Of a stretch of 7,910 nucleotides of DNA, positions 1 through 6,333 are shown piece after piece; within the stretch, counting starts at the first letter, position 1; every line of letters begins with the position of its first letter. This DNA is from Bacteroidales bacterium (GTDB lineage: Bacteria > Bacteroidota > Bacteroidia > Bacteroidales > VadinHA17), in contig JABUEV010000096.1 in NCBI GenBank assembly GCA_013314865.1, positions 1-7,910 on the forward strand, read 5' to 3'. The position numbers and the translations under genes were made by a program. Below the pieces are notes generated by a model. It did not search any database. It saw only the letters and a list, made by a program, of their open reading frames with translations, and had not been told where the DNA came from.

Positions 1-1
1 T

Positions 2-82
2 GGAGTCAGAAGTGCAGTGGGAATGATGCTTCCGTTTAATATTGCAGTGGAAATAGAGGCTCTCTGGGAACTCAATGATTAA
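2..82 (+). CDS. RidA/YjgF family enamine/imine deaminase, C-terminal fragment
   Basis: This is an open frame from the left edge to a TAA at 80-82; the start lies outside the window. The 26 visible residues include RSAVGMMLPFNIAVEIEA, which resembles the C-terminal signature of RidA proteins (Arg-Ser-x-Val, then Leu-Pro, then Val-Glu-Ile-Glu-Ala). By comparison with E. coli RidA, the Arg at 8-10 would match the carboxylate-binding Arg105 and the first Glu of EIE would match Glu120. The fragment is one residue shorter between these points. RidA proteins are cytosolic trimers that hydrolyse reactive 2-aminoacrylate-type enamines and imines released by PLP-dependent dehydratases. The next gene starts 3 bases after this stop and encodes such a PLP enzyme, so the two are very likely co-transcribed. 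The call rests on a short tail only. Confidence 0.62.
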   Translation, partial: GVRSAVGMMLPFNIAVEIEALWELND

Positions 83-85
83 CTG

Positions 86-1213
86 ATGAAAACAGATAAT
101 TCAGCATCCGGAGACTGGTGCACAATTAGTAATGTGGATGAAATTCCGTCACCTGCTTTGCTGATTTATCACGAGCGGGTTGAGGAGAATATCCTGAGAA
201 TGATCAGGGTAGCCGGAAAGACTGAAATGCTGTGGCCTCATGTTAAGACGCACAAGATGGCAGGCATCACCAGGATGCTGTTGAGCAAGGGCATCACAAA
301 ATTCAAGTGCGCAACCATTGCTGAGGCAGAAATGCTTGCCATGTGCGGTGCAGAGGACATATTGCTTGCATACCAGCCTGTGGGCCCCAACATCGGGAGA
401 TTTTTCAGACTAAGGCAAAAATACCCTTCTTCAAATATCTCTGCAATAGTTGACTGTGAAAGAATTGCACGTGAGATTTCAGATGAAGCTCTCCGGCATG
501 AGATGCAGACACATCTGTGGCTCGACATCAACAACGGGATGAACCGCACGGGAATCACTCTTGATGAAAAGGCTCTTAAGCTGTATCATACTATCAGCAG
601 GCTTCCGATGATTAGAATTGAGGGTCTTCATGCGTATGACGGACATATACATGAGAAGGATTTTGAAGAAAGGAAGCTTCTGTGCGATCAGGCTTTTAAA
701 CCGGTTGCAGACTTAAAAGAGAAACTTGTAAATTCAGGAATCAAAGCAGTAAGGATCATTGCCGGCGGATCGCCGACCTTCCCGATACATGCTCAGCGCC
801 ACGATGTGGAGACAAGCCCCGGCACAATTATTCTGTGGGACTATGGTTACAGCAGTTCATACAGGGATATGGATTACCTGCATGCCGCAGTGCTTCTCAC
901 CAGGGTGGTTAGCAAACCAGCTGAAAACCTGATATGTCTGGACCTTGGCCACAAGGCTGTAGGATCAGAAATGCCCCAGCCAAGAATTAAAATTATGGGA
1001 ATTGAAAACTATACCATTACAGGACACAACGAAGAGCATATGGTAGTCAGATTAGATGGAGGAAAAGAACTGAGGGAGGGTGATGTGCTGTATGCAATTC
1101 CTTACCACATATGCCCCACCGTTGACAGGTATGACAAGGTATATGTTGTGAAGAACGGAATAGCTGCTGAACAATGGGATGTTTCGGCCAGACGCAGAGA
1201 AATTACGGTATAA
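86..1213 (+). CDS. PLP- and metal-dependent D-serine dehydratase-like enzyme (DSD1/D-threonine aldolase family)
   Basis: The 375-residue protein has full family length and no signal peptide, so it is cytosolic. The N-terminal part is the alanine-racemase-like TIM barrel (about residues 20-260), followed by a C-terminal D-serine dehydratase-like domain (about 265-370). The PHVKTHK motif at 51-57 carries the predicted PLP-binding lysine, Lys54. GGSPT at 227-231 fits the cofactor phosphate loop, and SPGT...WDYGY at 244-255 is a family signature. The metal site is His341-Ile-Cys343 in a PYHICPTVDRYD stretch. From family knowledge, eukaryotic D-serine dehydratase and D-3-hydroxyaspartate dehydratase use His/Cys, while characterised D-threonine aldolases use His/Asp. 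I therefore infer a dehydratase that yields a 2-oxo acid and ammonia from a D-hydroxy amino acid. The ATG is 3 bases after the RidA stop, so translational coupling is likely. The exact substrate cannot be read from sequence; an aldolase role remains possible. Confidence 0.87.
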   Translation: MKTDNSASGDWCTISNVDEIPSPALLIYHERVEENILRMIRVAGKTEMLWPHVKTHKMAGITRMLLSKGITKFKCATIAEAEMLAMCGAEDILLAYQPVGPNIGRFFRLRQKYPSSNISAIVDCERIAREISDEALRHEMQTHLWLDINNGMNRTGITLDEKALKLYHTISRLPMIRIEGLHAYDGHIHEKDFEERKLLCDQAFKPVADLKEKLVNSGIKAVRIIAGGSPTFPIHAQRHDVETSPGTIILWDYGYSSSYRDMDYLHAAVLLTRVVSKPAENLICLDLGHKAVGSEMPQPRIKIMGIENYTITGHNEEHMVVRLDGGKELREGDVLYAIPYHICPTVDRYDKVYVVKNGIAAEQWDVSARRREITV

Positions 1214-1246
1214 AGCATTTAATGATTGTCAGATTTAATTATTATT

Positions 1247-1268
1247 CTTTTCGCTGAGTTCCGAAAAG
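1247..1268. terminator. weak hairpin between convergent genes
   Basis: CTTTTCG (1247-1253) and CGAAAAG (1262-1268) can form a 7-bp stem with an 8-nt loop. It lies in the 91-bp gap between the dehydratase-like gene and the convergent secreted-protein gene, where a bidirectional terminator would be expected. The nearest T-run on the plus strand (1292-1298) is over 20 bases downstream, so this is not a classical intrinsic terminator. Confidence 0.25.
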
Positions 1269-1304
1269 CACCCCTGCTGATGACTTCCCTGTTTTTTTCA
1301 GTTC

Positions 1305-2534
1305 TTACCGGTAAAGGTAGACAAATCCCCTGTACTCTTTGCCGTCGTACCTGATATCATCCCACCCTATTGCCTTAATAATATAATAGTATATTCCCGG
1401 ACTGGCCTTCGCTGAGGTGCGGTTAATATTGCCATCCCATCCATCCCACTCTTTCAGCATTTCGCCCTGACCCTCAAAACTGTAAACCTTAAAACCCGAC
1501 CGGCTATATATGTCAACACTGATATACCTAAGTGATGACTTTTCAACCATAAACCGGTCGTTAAGGCCGTCGTCGTTTGGCGTAAACACATTAGGTATAT
1601 CAAGTGAGGAGGGATCGACTTTTATTTTATCGAACCGCATCGAATCAATGCAATGAAGGTCGCTTTCAACAGTAAGTTTTACAGAGTATTCCCCCGGTAT
1701 ATAGTATGTATGTTTTCCCGGATCCGGCAACCGCGATATTGAGTCATCTCCAAATTCCCATTTATAAACCGAAGCTCTGGCCGACTTGTCGGTAAATAAT
1801 ACCTCCAGGGGCGCCTCACCTCCTGGGGGATCAACAGAAAAATCTGCCTTGACATGAATAGACTCATAGAAAAAAGATGATTCGCTCGAACAACCCAGAC
1901 TGTCGGTCACCAGAAGCCTGTATGTCACATCTTCAAGCGGGGGATTGAATGTCTGGGGATTAAGTTCAAATTCAGGATATGGTATTGAGGATGAAGGTGT
2001 GGACGACCACCGGAATCTTACTCCGTTAGGCAATCTGACAGGATTGCCGTTGGCCACATCCCTGTAATAGAAAGTATCAACTGCTGCCCTTCCGCTTAGC
2101 GCCACATAATCACATGTCCTGTTCTGCAGACGGGCTAGTGAATAAGGAGAGTCAATGAATATCCATGCAATGAGGCTGGTGCTGTATCCCGAGCTGTTTG
2201 ATATGTTAACCCTGTAGCCGCCTTCATCCAGATTACTCAAAGATGAACTCATAACCCCGGATTCATTTTTGACAGGGATGCTGAAGCTTTTGGTATTGTC
2301 GCTCCATCTGAGCCATGAAAAATTAAATGGTCCTGTACCACCCGGGCTTACGGCATTCAGAGCTCCTTTACGTGTTCCGTCAGGATTGCAGAATACAAAA
2401 ACCGGATGTCTCACAGAAGGTGATGAAGGGTATGAAGTATAGCGGACAGCATTCATCCCCGGAGCAGTAATCTGCCCGGAAATATCAATCTGAATCAGAA
2501 ACAGTAATAATGTAAATGAAATGGCAAAACGCAC
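1305..2534 (-). CDS. secreted protein with PKD domain and type B T9SS sorting domain
   Basis: The 409-residue protein starts with a signal peptide (hydrophobic residues 4-16; likely cleavage after Gly20, giving Gln21). About residues 40-128 are a SprB-repeat-like or Ig-like beta region (GGTGPFNFSW...). About 135-228 are a second beta region with Cys141 and Cys215. A PKD domain follows at about 229-306, with WEFGDD at 259-264 and HTYYIPGEYSVKLTV at 275-289. Residues 313-409 are a gliding-motility-associated C-terminal domain: IPNVFTPNDDGLND at 313-326, WDGWDG at 363-368, SPGIYYYII near 378-386, and an aromatic/basic end YLYR. This family directs export through the type IX system to the cell surface or medium. 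The start is GTG; an in-frame TAG four codons upstream rules out earlier starts. No catalytic domain is visible, so an adhesin or surface-scaffold role is inferred. It is divergent from the helicase gene. Confidence 0.88.
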   Translation of the reverse strand: MRFAISFTLLLFLIQIDISGQITAPGMNAVRYTSYPSSPSVRHPVFVFCNPDGTRKGALNAVSPGGTGPFNFSWLRWSDNTKSFSIPVKNESGVMSSSLSNLDEGGYRVNISNSSGYSTSLIAWIFIDSPYSLARLQNRTCDYVALSGRAAVDTFYYRDVANGNPVRLPNGVRFRWSSTPSSSIPYPEFELNPQTFNPPLEDVTYRLLVTDSLGCSSESSFFYESIHVKADFSVDPPGGEAPLEVLFTDKSARASVYKWEFGDDSISRLPDPGKHTYYIPGEYSVKLTVESDLHCIDSMRFDKIKVDPSSLDIPNVFTPNDDGLNDRFMVEKSSLRYISVDIYSRSGFKVYSFEGQGEMLKEWDGWDGNINRTSAKASPGIYYYIIKAIGWDDIRYDGKEYRGFVYLYR

Positions 2535-2760
2535 AGGCTATACTATCTGGGTAAAATAACGTTCACTCCGGTTGTTTGTTATATTCCTGACAATATTAAT
2601 AAAAACTGTTCAATAAAATCACCTGTACTCTGATCTGATAACGCAAATTGTCACAGGATGATTACCGGAGCATTTTCAATGCCTGGCTGATGCTGCGCGG
2701 TTGTTGATAAAAATCGCAAATTTGGAGGTCAGCAATCCTGTCAGTTGAGTTTGTTATTGT

Positions 2761-2768
2761 TAATTTTG
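2761..2768 (+). promoter_or_regulatory. candidate -7 promoter element for the helicase gene
   Basis: TAATTTTG matches the Bacteroidota -7 consensus TAnnTTTG exactly and lies 30 bases before the helicase ATG. No TTG sits at the usual distance of about 19-21 bases upstream (the closest, at 2745-2747, leaves only 13), so the -33 part is unconvincing. The 10-bp palindrome CTGCATGCAG follows at 2774-2783, near the predicted transcription start. Confidence 0.38.
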
Positions 2769-2798
2769 TCTGCCTGCATGCAGTAAACAAAACACCGG

Positions 2799-5084
2799 AT
2801 GGCAGATAATTATCTCAATGATCTCAATGAAGCACAGCTTGAAGCAGTCATTAACACTGAAGGGCCGGCTCTTGTAATTGCCGGTGCGGGTGCAGGAAAA
2901 ACAAGGGTGCTTACTTACCGGATTGCCAATCTGCTTAATAAAGGCGTTCCTGCCCGCCAGATCCTTGCCCTGACTTTCACCAATAAAGCCGCCAGGGAAA
3001 TGAAGGAGAGGATAGCCTCAATAGTCAGTCCTGAAGTGTCGAGGCACCTCTGGATGGGGACTTTTCATTCAATCTTTGCAAAAATCCTGAGAATAGAAGG
3101 AGAAAGACTTGGATATAAGCCAGGTTTCACTATCTATGACTCAGCAGATTCAAAGAGCCTTGTGCGTTCGATTATCAAGGAAATGAACCTGGATGACAAT
3201 ATTTACAAGCCCGGTCTGATATGCGCGAGAATCTCTGCAGCAAAAAACAACCTGATAACTTCCGCCATGTATGCAGCAGACGCCAGTCTTGTTGAATATG
3301 ACCGGACATGCAGAGTCCCTTTGCTTCATGAAATATACAAGGCTTATTCAATGCGCTGTTTCAGGGCAAATGCCATGGATTTTGACGATTTGCTCATGAA
3401 CACAAACATACTTTTAAGAGACTTTCCCGAAGTTCTTGAGCATTATCAGAAAAAGTTTCTCTACATACTTGTGGATGAATATCAGGACACCAATTATGCA
3501 CAATATCTGATTCTTAAAAAACTTTCTGCAGTGCACAAAAACCTGTGCGTGGTAGGGGACGATGCTCAAAGCATCTACTCCTTTCGCGGGGCAAGAATTG
3601 AAAATATTCTTGAGTTCAGAAACGACTACACCGATTGCAAACTTTTTAAACTGGAACAGAACTACAGATCTACCCGCACAATTGTCGAGGCGGCAAATAC
3701 AATAATCGCAAACAATGAGGGTCAGATTCAGAAGAGGGTCTTTTCTCTCAATGAGACAGGTGAGAAGATACAGGTAATGCAGTCAATTACTGATACTGAA
3801 GAAGGTTTTAATATCGCCTCCGATATCTTCGACAAAAGATTTTCACTCAGGCTAAATTGGGCTGATTTTGCAGTGCTGTACCGGACTAACGCCCAGAGCA
3901 GGATATTCGAGGAAGCATTCAGAAGAAAAAATATCCCATATAAAATTTATGGCGGATTATCTTTCTATGAACGAAAAGAAATTAAAGATATCCTTGCATA
4001 CTTCAGGATTGTAATAAATCATGACGATGAAGAGGCATTGCGAAGGACCATTAACTATCCTAAGAGAGGTATAGGCGACACCACGGTAAGTAAAATTTTT
4101 GAACTTGCCTCAGCACTAAATCTTTCTCCATGGTCTGTTGTGTCAGGTTCTGCAAAGTATCCGGAACATTTCAATTCCGGGACAGTCAAAAAGCTTTCAG
4201 GCTACTGTGAAATTATTAACAGTCTCTCTTCGGGTTCTGACGGGAATGATGCCTATTCCAGGGCAAGGGAGATTGCAATGGCCTCTGGTATATTCCGTGA
4301 ATTGCGTGAGGGGACTTCTCCGGAAGAAGTAAGCCGGTTTGAAAACCTTGAGGAATTGCTGAATGGAATCAAAATTTTCACAGAAGAGGCCGAAACAAAC
4401 GGAGAACCATCCACTCTGGAGGCGTACCTTGCAAATGTCTCATTGCTTACAGATCAGGACAATGAGAAGGAGGAAGAGAGGGATAAGGTTACCCTGATGA
4501 CCATGCACTCGGCAAAAGGGCTGGAATTTAAACACATTTATATAGCTGGCATGGAAGATACTCTTTTTCCGTCTCCGATGTCAGCCGGCAACCCCCGGGA
4601 ACTCGAGGAGGAAAGACGGTTATTTTATGTGGCATTGACGCGTGCGGAAAAGATGGCTACACTGAGTTATGCCTTAAACAGGTATAAATGGGGGAACCTC
4701 GAAAGGTGCAATCCCAGCAGGTTCCTCAGGGAGATTGACCCTTCATTCCTTGATTATCCGCAGACAGGAGGAAAACCATTTGCCGGAGCCGGGAGAAGTT
4801 TTTCCGATGCACCGCGCAGTAATCTGAGGGAGGATACTGTAAACTACTCCCCTCCAAAAAGATTAAGAAAAATTATTGCCGGAAATGTTGTTGAAAAGAA
4901 TATCCCTGCATATCAAAATTACGATCAGTATTCTGAAGGCGAGACAGTTGAGCATGACAGGTTTGGCCGGGGTATAATTTCAGCCCTCGAGGGTGAACCG
5001 CCAAATACAACTGCAGTGGTTGATTTCGGAGCAGAAGGAAAAAAGAAACTCCTACTTCGATTTGCAAAACTGAGGAAAGTGTAA
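2799..5084 (+). CDS. uvrD: UvrD/PcrA-type superfamily I 3'-5' DNA helicase
   Basis: The 761-residue protein is full length for UvrD/PcrA, with motifs in order: Q motif LNEAQLEAV (9-17), Walker A AGAGAGKT (28-35, Lys34), motif Ia LTFTNKAA (58-65), motif Ib GTFHS (87-91), Walker B LVDEYQD (224-230, Asp226/Glu227), motif III VVGDDAQSIYSFRGA (251-265), motif IV QNYRST (287-292), YGGLSFYERKEIKD in 2B (384-397), motif V VTLMTMHSAKGLEF (564-577) and motif VI EERRLFYVALTRA (604-616). After a variable linker, about 711-761 form the small C-terminal Tudor-like domain (FGRGIIS...VDFGAEGKKKLLLRFAKL), which in PcrA/UvrD contacts RNA polymerase. Established roles are nucleotide-excision and mismatch repair, clearing recombination intermediates, and transcription-coupled repair. 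An in-frame TAA at 2784-2786 leaves the ATG as the only sensible start; it has no Shine-Dalgarno. PcrA is an equally valid name. Confidence 0.97.
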   Translation: MADNYLNDLNEAQLEAVINTEGPALVIAGAGAGKTRVLTYRIANLLNKGVPARQILALTFTNKAAREMKERIASIVSPEVSRHLWMGTFHSIFAKILRIEGERLGYKPGFTIYDSADSKSLVRSIIKEMNLDDNIYKPGLICARISAAKNNLITSAMYAADASLVEYDRTCRVPLLHEIYKAYSMRCFRANAMDFDDLLMNTNILLRDFPEVLEHYQKKFLYILVDEYQDTNYAQYLILKKLSAVHKNLCVVGDDAQSIYSFRGARIENILEFRNDYTDCKLFKLEQNYRSTRTIVEAANTIIANNEGQIQKRVFSLNETGEKIQVMQSITDTEEGFNIASDIFDKRFSLRLNWADFAVLYRTNAQSRIFEEAFRRKNIPYKIYGGLSFYERKEIKDILAYFRIVINHDDEEALRRTINYPKRGIGDTTVSKIFELASALNLSPWSVVSGSAKYPEHFNSGTVKKLSGYCEIINSLSSGSDGNDAYSRAREIAMASGIFRELREGTSPEEVSRFENLEELLNGIKIFTEEAETNGEPSTLEAYLANVSLLTDQDNEKEEERDKVTLMTMHSAKGLEFKHIYIAGMEDTLFPSPMSAGNPRELEEERRLFYVALTRAEKMATLSYALNRYKWGNLERCNPSRFLREIDPSFLDYPQTGGKPFAGAGRSFSDAPRSNLREDTVNYSPPKRLRKIIAGNVVEKNIPAYQNYDQYSEGETVEHDRFGRGIISALEGEPPNTTAVVDFGAEGKKKLLLRFAKLRKV

Positions 5085-5135
5085 AAGTTTACAGCCTGGT
5101 CACAATTGAGTCACAGAGTAAAATGACTCTTTCTG

Positions 5136-5167
5136 CAATGATAAAGATCATGCAGATCTTTGCATTG
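5136..5167. terminator. strong hairpin between convergent helicase and DUF4412-like genes
   Basis: CAATG (5136-5140) pairs with CATTG (5163-5167), and AAAGATC (5143-5149) with GATCTTT (5155-5161), around a 5-nt loop. Only AT opposite G interrupts the 12 paired bases. It sits in the 108-bp gap between two converging genes and would fold on either strand, fitting a shared terminator. A smaller stem GAGTCA/TGACTC (5108-5113 with 5124-5129) precedes it on the plus strand and is followed by TTT. There is no long U-tract, so the mechanism is uncertain. Confidence 0.42.
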
Positions 5168-5192
5168 TTAATATAGTTCTCAGCGGAACCGG

Positions 5193-6086
5193 CTATTTTC
5201 TTTTTTGTGCACCGGCCTGCCCGAAATTCATCTTAACAAAAGTCGCGCCTGCAGTGGAGATTGAATGTTTGAAATTTTCATTTATTTCTTTTGTCTCCGT
5301 CTTCATTGCCAGCTTGTTGCTTTTATCATACGTCTCCGAAGCAAGCATCATGGCTCCTTCAAATTCAGGATATCCATAATAGGAAGGCATTCCTGATTTA
5401 TTCCAGTGTCTTCTGTCGGCACTTATCTTGACATCCTTTGTCATCCAAACATTTGAATAACCCTCCTGCCCCGGTTCGACTACCTTGTATTCATCGCACC
5501 TGTAGCCGACTATGACCTTTGAGTTGCCGGTTTTTGTAATCTGTGCCTTTTCAACCGGTTTACCCTTTTGTGACTTGCTCTGCTCTACCAGTACTGAATC
5601 ATCAGGTATCTGCGAGATTATTCCTGTAGCACCCAGCATCATAAGGAACACCCTGTTGTCATTGTCAAAGATGAATATTGCGGGCACTGCCTGCTGTTCA
5701 TCCTTCGGATTGACGTTCTTGAATTCAATGCCGGCATTCAGGGAATTGGGATTGAAATACAGGAAATAATCTGACTTTGCCACATCATTTTTATCGTATA
5801 CTTCCATTTGCATATAGATCCTTCCTGTAAAATCATACTTGTCGTTATATTTCAGGTCCGACTTTCCTCCAAACAATATTCCGCCCTTCTGTTCTGATTT
5901 TCCCTGTTCTCCTTCAGTTTCTTTAGCTTTAGCCCTGTCTCCCTCAATTTTCTTGTTTACTGCAGTGTCGACCTCTCTTTCTATTGCCCTGTTAATAGCT
6001 CTTCTGAGGACTCCAACCTGTGCATTGGAATTATTCAGGCAGATAAAAAGAAAAGCAATAAAAATTACTGTGATTTTAGTTTTCAT
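5193..6086 (-). CDS. exported DUF4412-like protein with charged N-terminal helix
   Basis: The 297-residue protein has a signal peptide (basic MKTK, hydrophobic core 6-17, cleavage likely after Ala22 with Gln23 at +1), so it should reach the periplasm or outer envelope. No lipobox cysteine is seen. Residues 24-66 are a highly charged, probably helical segment (RRAINRAIEREVDTAVNKK) and a Lys/Glu-rich linker. A beta-rich body runs from KYDF (83-86) to the end. It contains GNSKVIVGYRCDEYKV (187-202) and WMTKDVKI (214-221), the pattern of DUF4412 proteins, where 'G+kv.GY.C.eY' precedes a description of a modified or converted state. Function is unknown. The ATG at 6084-6086 is preceded by an A-rich stretch and no Shine-Dalgarno. 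The gene lies 247 bp downstream of the OmpA-domain gene in the same direction and shares its N-terminal plan. The gap and a candidate promoter allow separate transcription. The family assignment is from memory of the motif. Confidence 0.72.
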   Translation of the reverse strand: MKTKITVIFIAFLFICLNNSNAQVGVLRRAINRAIEREVDTAVNKKIEGDRAKAKETEGEQGKSEQKGGILFGGKSDLKYNDKYDFTGRIYMQMEVYDKNDVAKSDYFLYFNPNSLNAGIEFKNVNPKDEQQAVPAIFIFDNDNRVFLMMLGATGIISQIPDDSVLVEQSKSQKGKPVEKAQITKTGNSKVIVGYRCDEYKVVEPGQEGYSNVWMTKDVKISADRRHWNKSGMPSYYGYPEFEGAMMLASETYDKSNKLAMKTETKEINENFKHSISTAGATFVKMNFGQAGAQKRK

Positions 6087-6168
6087 ATTCTTAATTTTTG
6101 ATGGTATAAAATATAAAGTTACGAAATTTTCCGATTCATTTTAATAGAGAATAAGGCTTACACAATGA

Positions 6169-6197
6169 AAAAGTTACCGGCTTAATATTACATCAAA
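6169..6197 (-). promoter_or_regulatory. possible promoter for the DUF4412-like gene
   Basis: On the minus strand, TTTG (6194-6197) is followed after 17 bases by TAACTTTT (6169-6176), which is one base off TAnnTTTG. It would give a 5' leader of about 75 bases before the ATG at 6086. The match is imperfect, and the region is AT-rich, so chance is a real possibility. Confidence 0.25.
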
Positions 6198-6227
6198 TTG
6201 AATTTATCTCAGGTTTCCCTTTGAGTT

Positions 6228-6328
6228 GAAATAATTATCTGGCTATCGATTTAACTTAACCCTCTGTGATTAACTTATAAGCGGCAGAATTCGTTTTGTT
6301 CAGCACAACAAACAAGAAATAATTATCT
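6228..6328. repeat. 13-bp direct repeat in the gap between the two envelope genes
   Basis: GAAATAATTATCT occurs exactly at 6228-6240 and again at 6316-6328, with starts 88 bp apart. Each copy contains the palindrome ATAATTAT. The right copy begins 6 bp past the OmpA-domain gene's stop codon on its downstream side. Between them, TTAACTTA also occurs twice (6251-6258 and 6270-6277). The copies could be protein-binding sites upstream of the DUF4412-like gene, but the region is AT-rich. Confidence 0.5.
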
Positions 6329-6333
6329 TCATT

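Noticed and set aside
238..558. 106-codon minus-strand frame within the dehydratase-like gene
   Set aside because: It is antisense to conserved enzyme motifs, with no promoter or family resemblance.
1805..1832. GC-rich near-repeats (CCTCCAGGGG and CCTCCTGGGG)
   Set aside because: They encode the Pro-Pro-Gly-Gly-Glu-Ala-Pro-Leu turn of the PKD domain, so coding constraint explains them.
2535..2798. Possible small RNA or riboswitch in the divergent gap before the helicase
   Set aside because: No stable hairpin with a terminator, and no recognisable riboswitch core, could be found by eye; only a candidate -7 element and a palindrome are supported.
5080..5093. Palindrome TGTAAAAGTTTACA at the end of the helicase gene
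   Set aside because: It overlaps the last codons and stop, allows only a short weak AT stem and is not followed by a T-run; not convincing as a terminator.
5839..6144. 101-codon plus-strand open frame opposite the DUF4412-like gene
   Set aside because: It is antisense to a well-supported exported protein; its hydrophobic composition is the mirror of the signal peptide and charged helix, and no recognisable domain is present.
6165..6185. Tiny plus-strand frame ATG...TAA (MKKLPA) in the 6087-6333 gap
   Set aside because: Six codons in AT-rich DNA with no further support; expected by chance.
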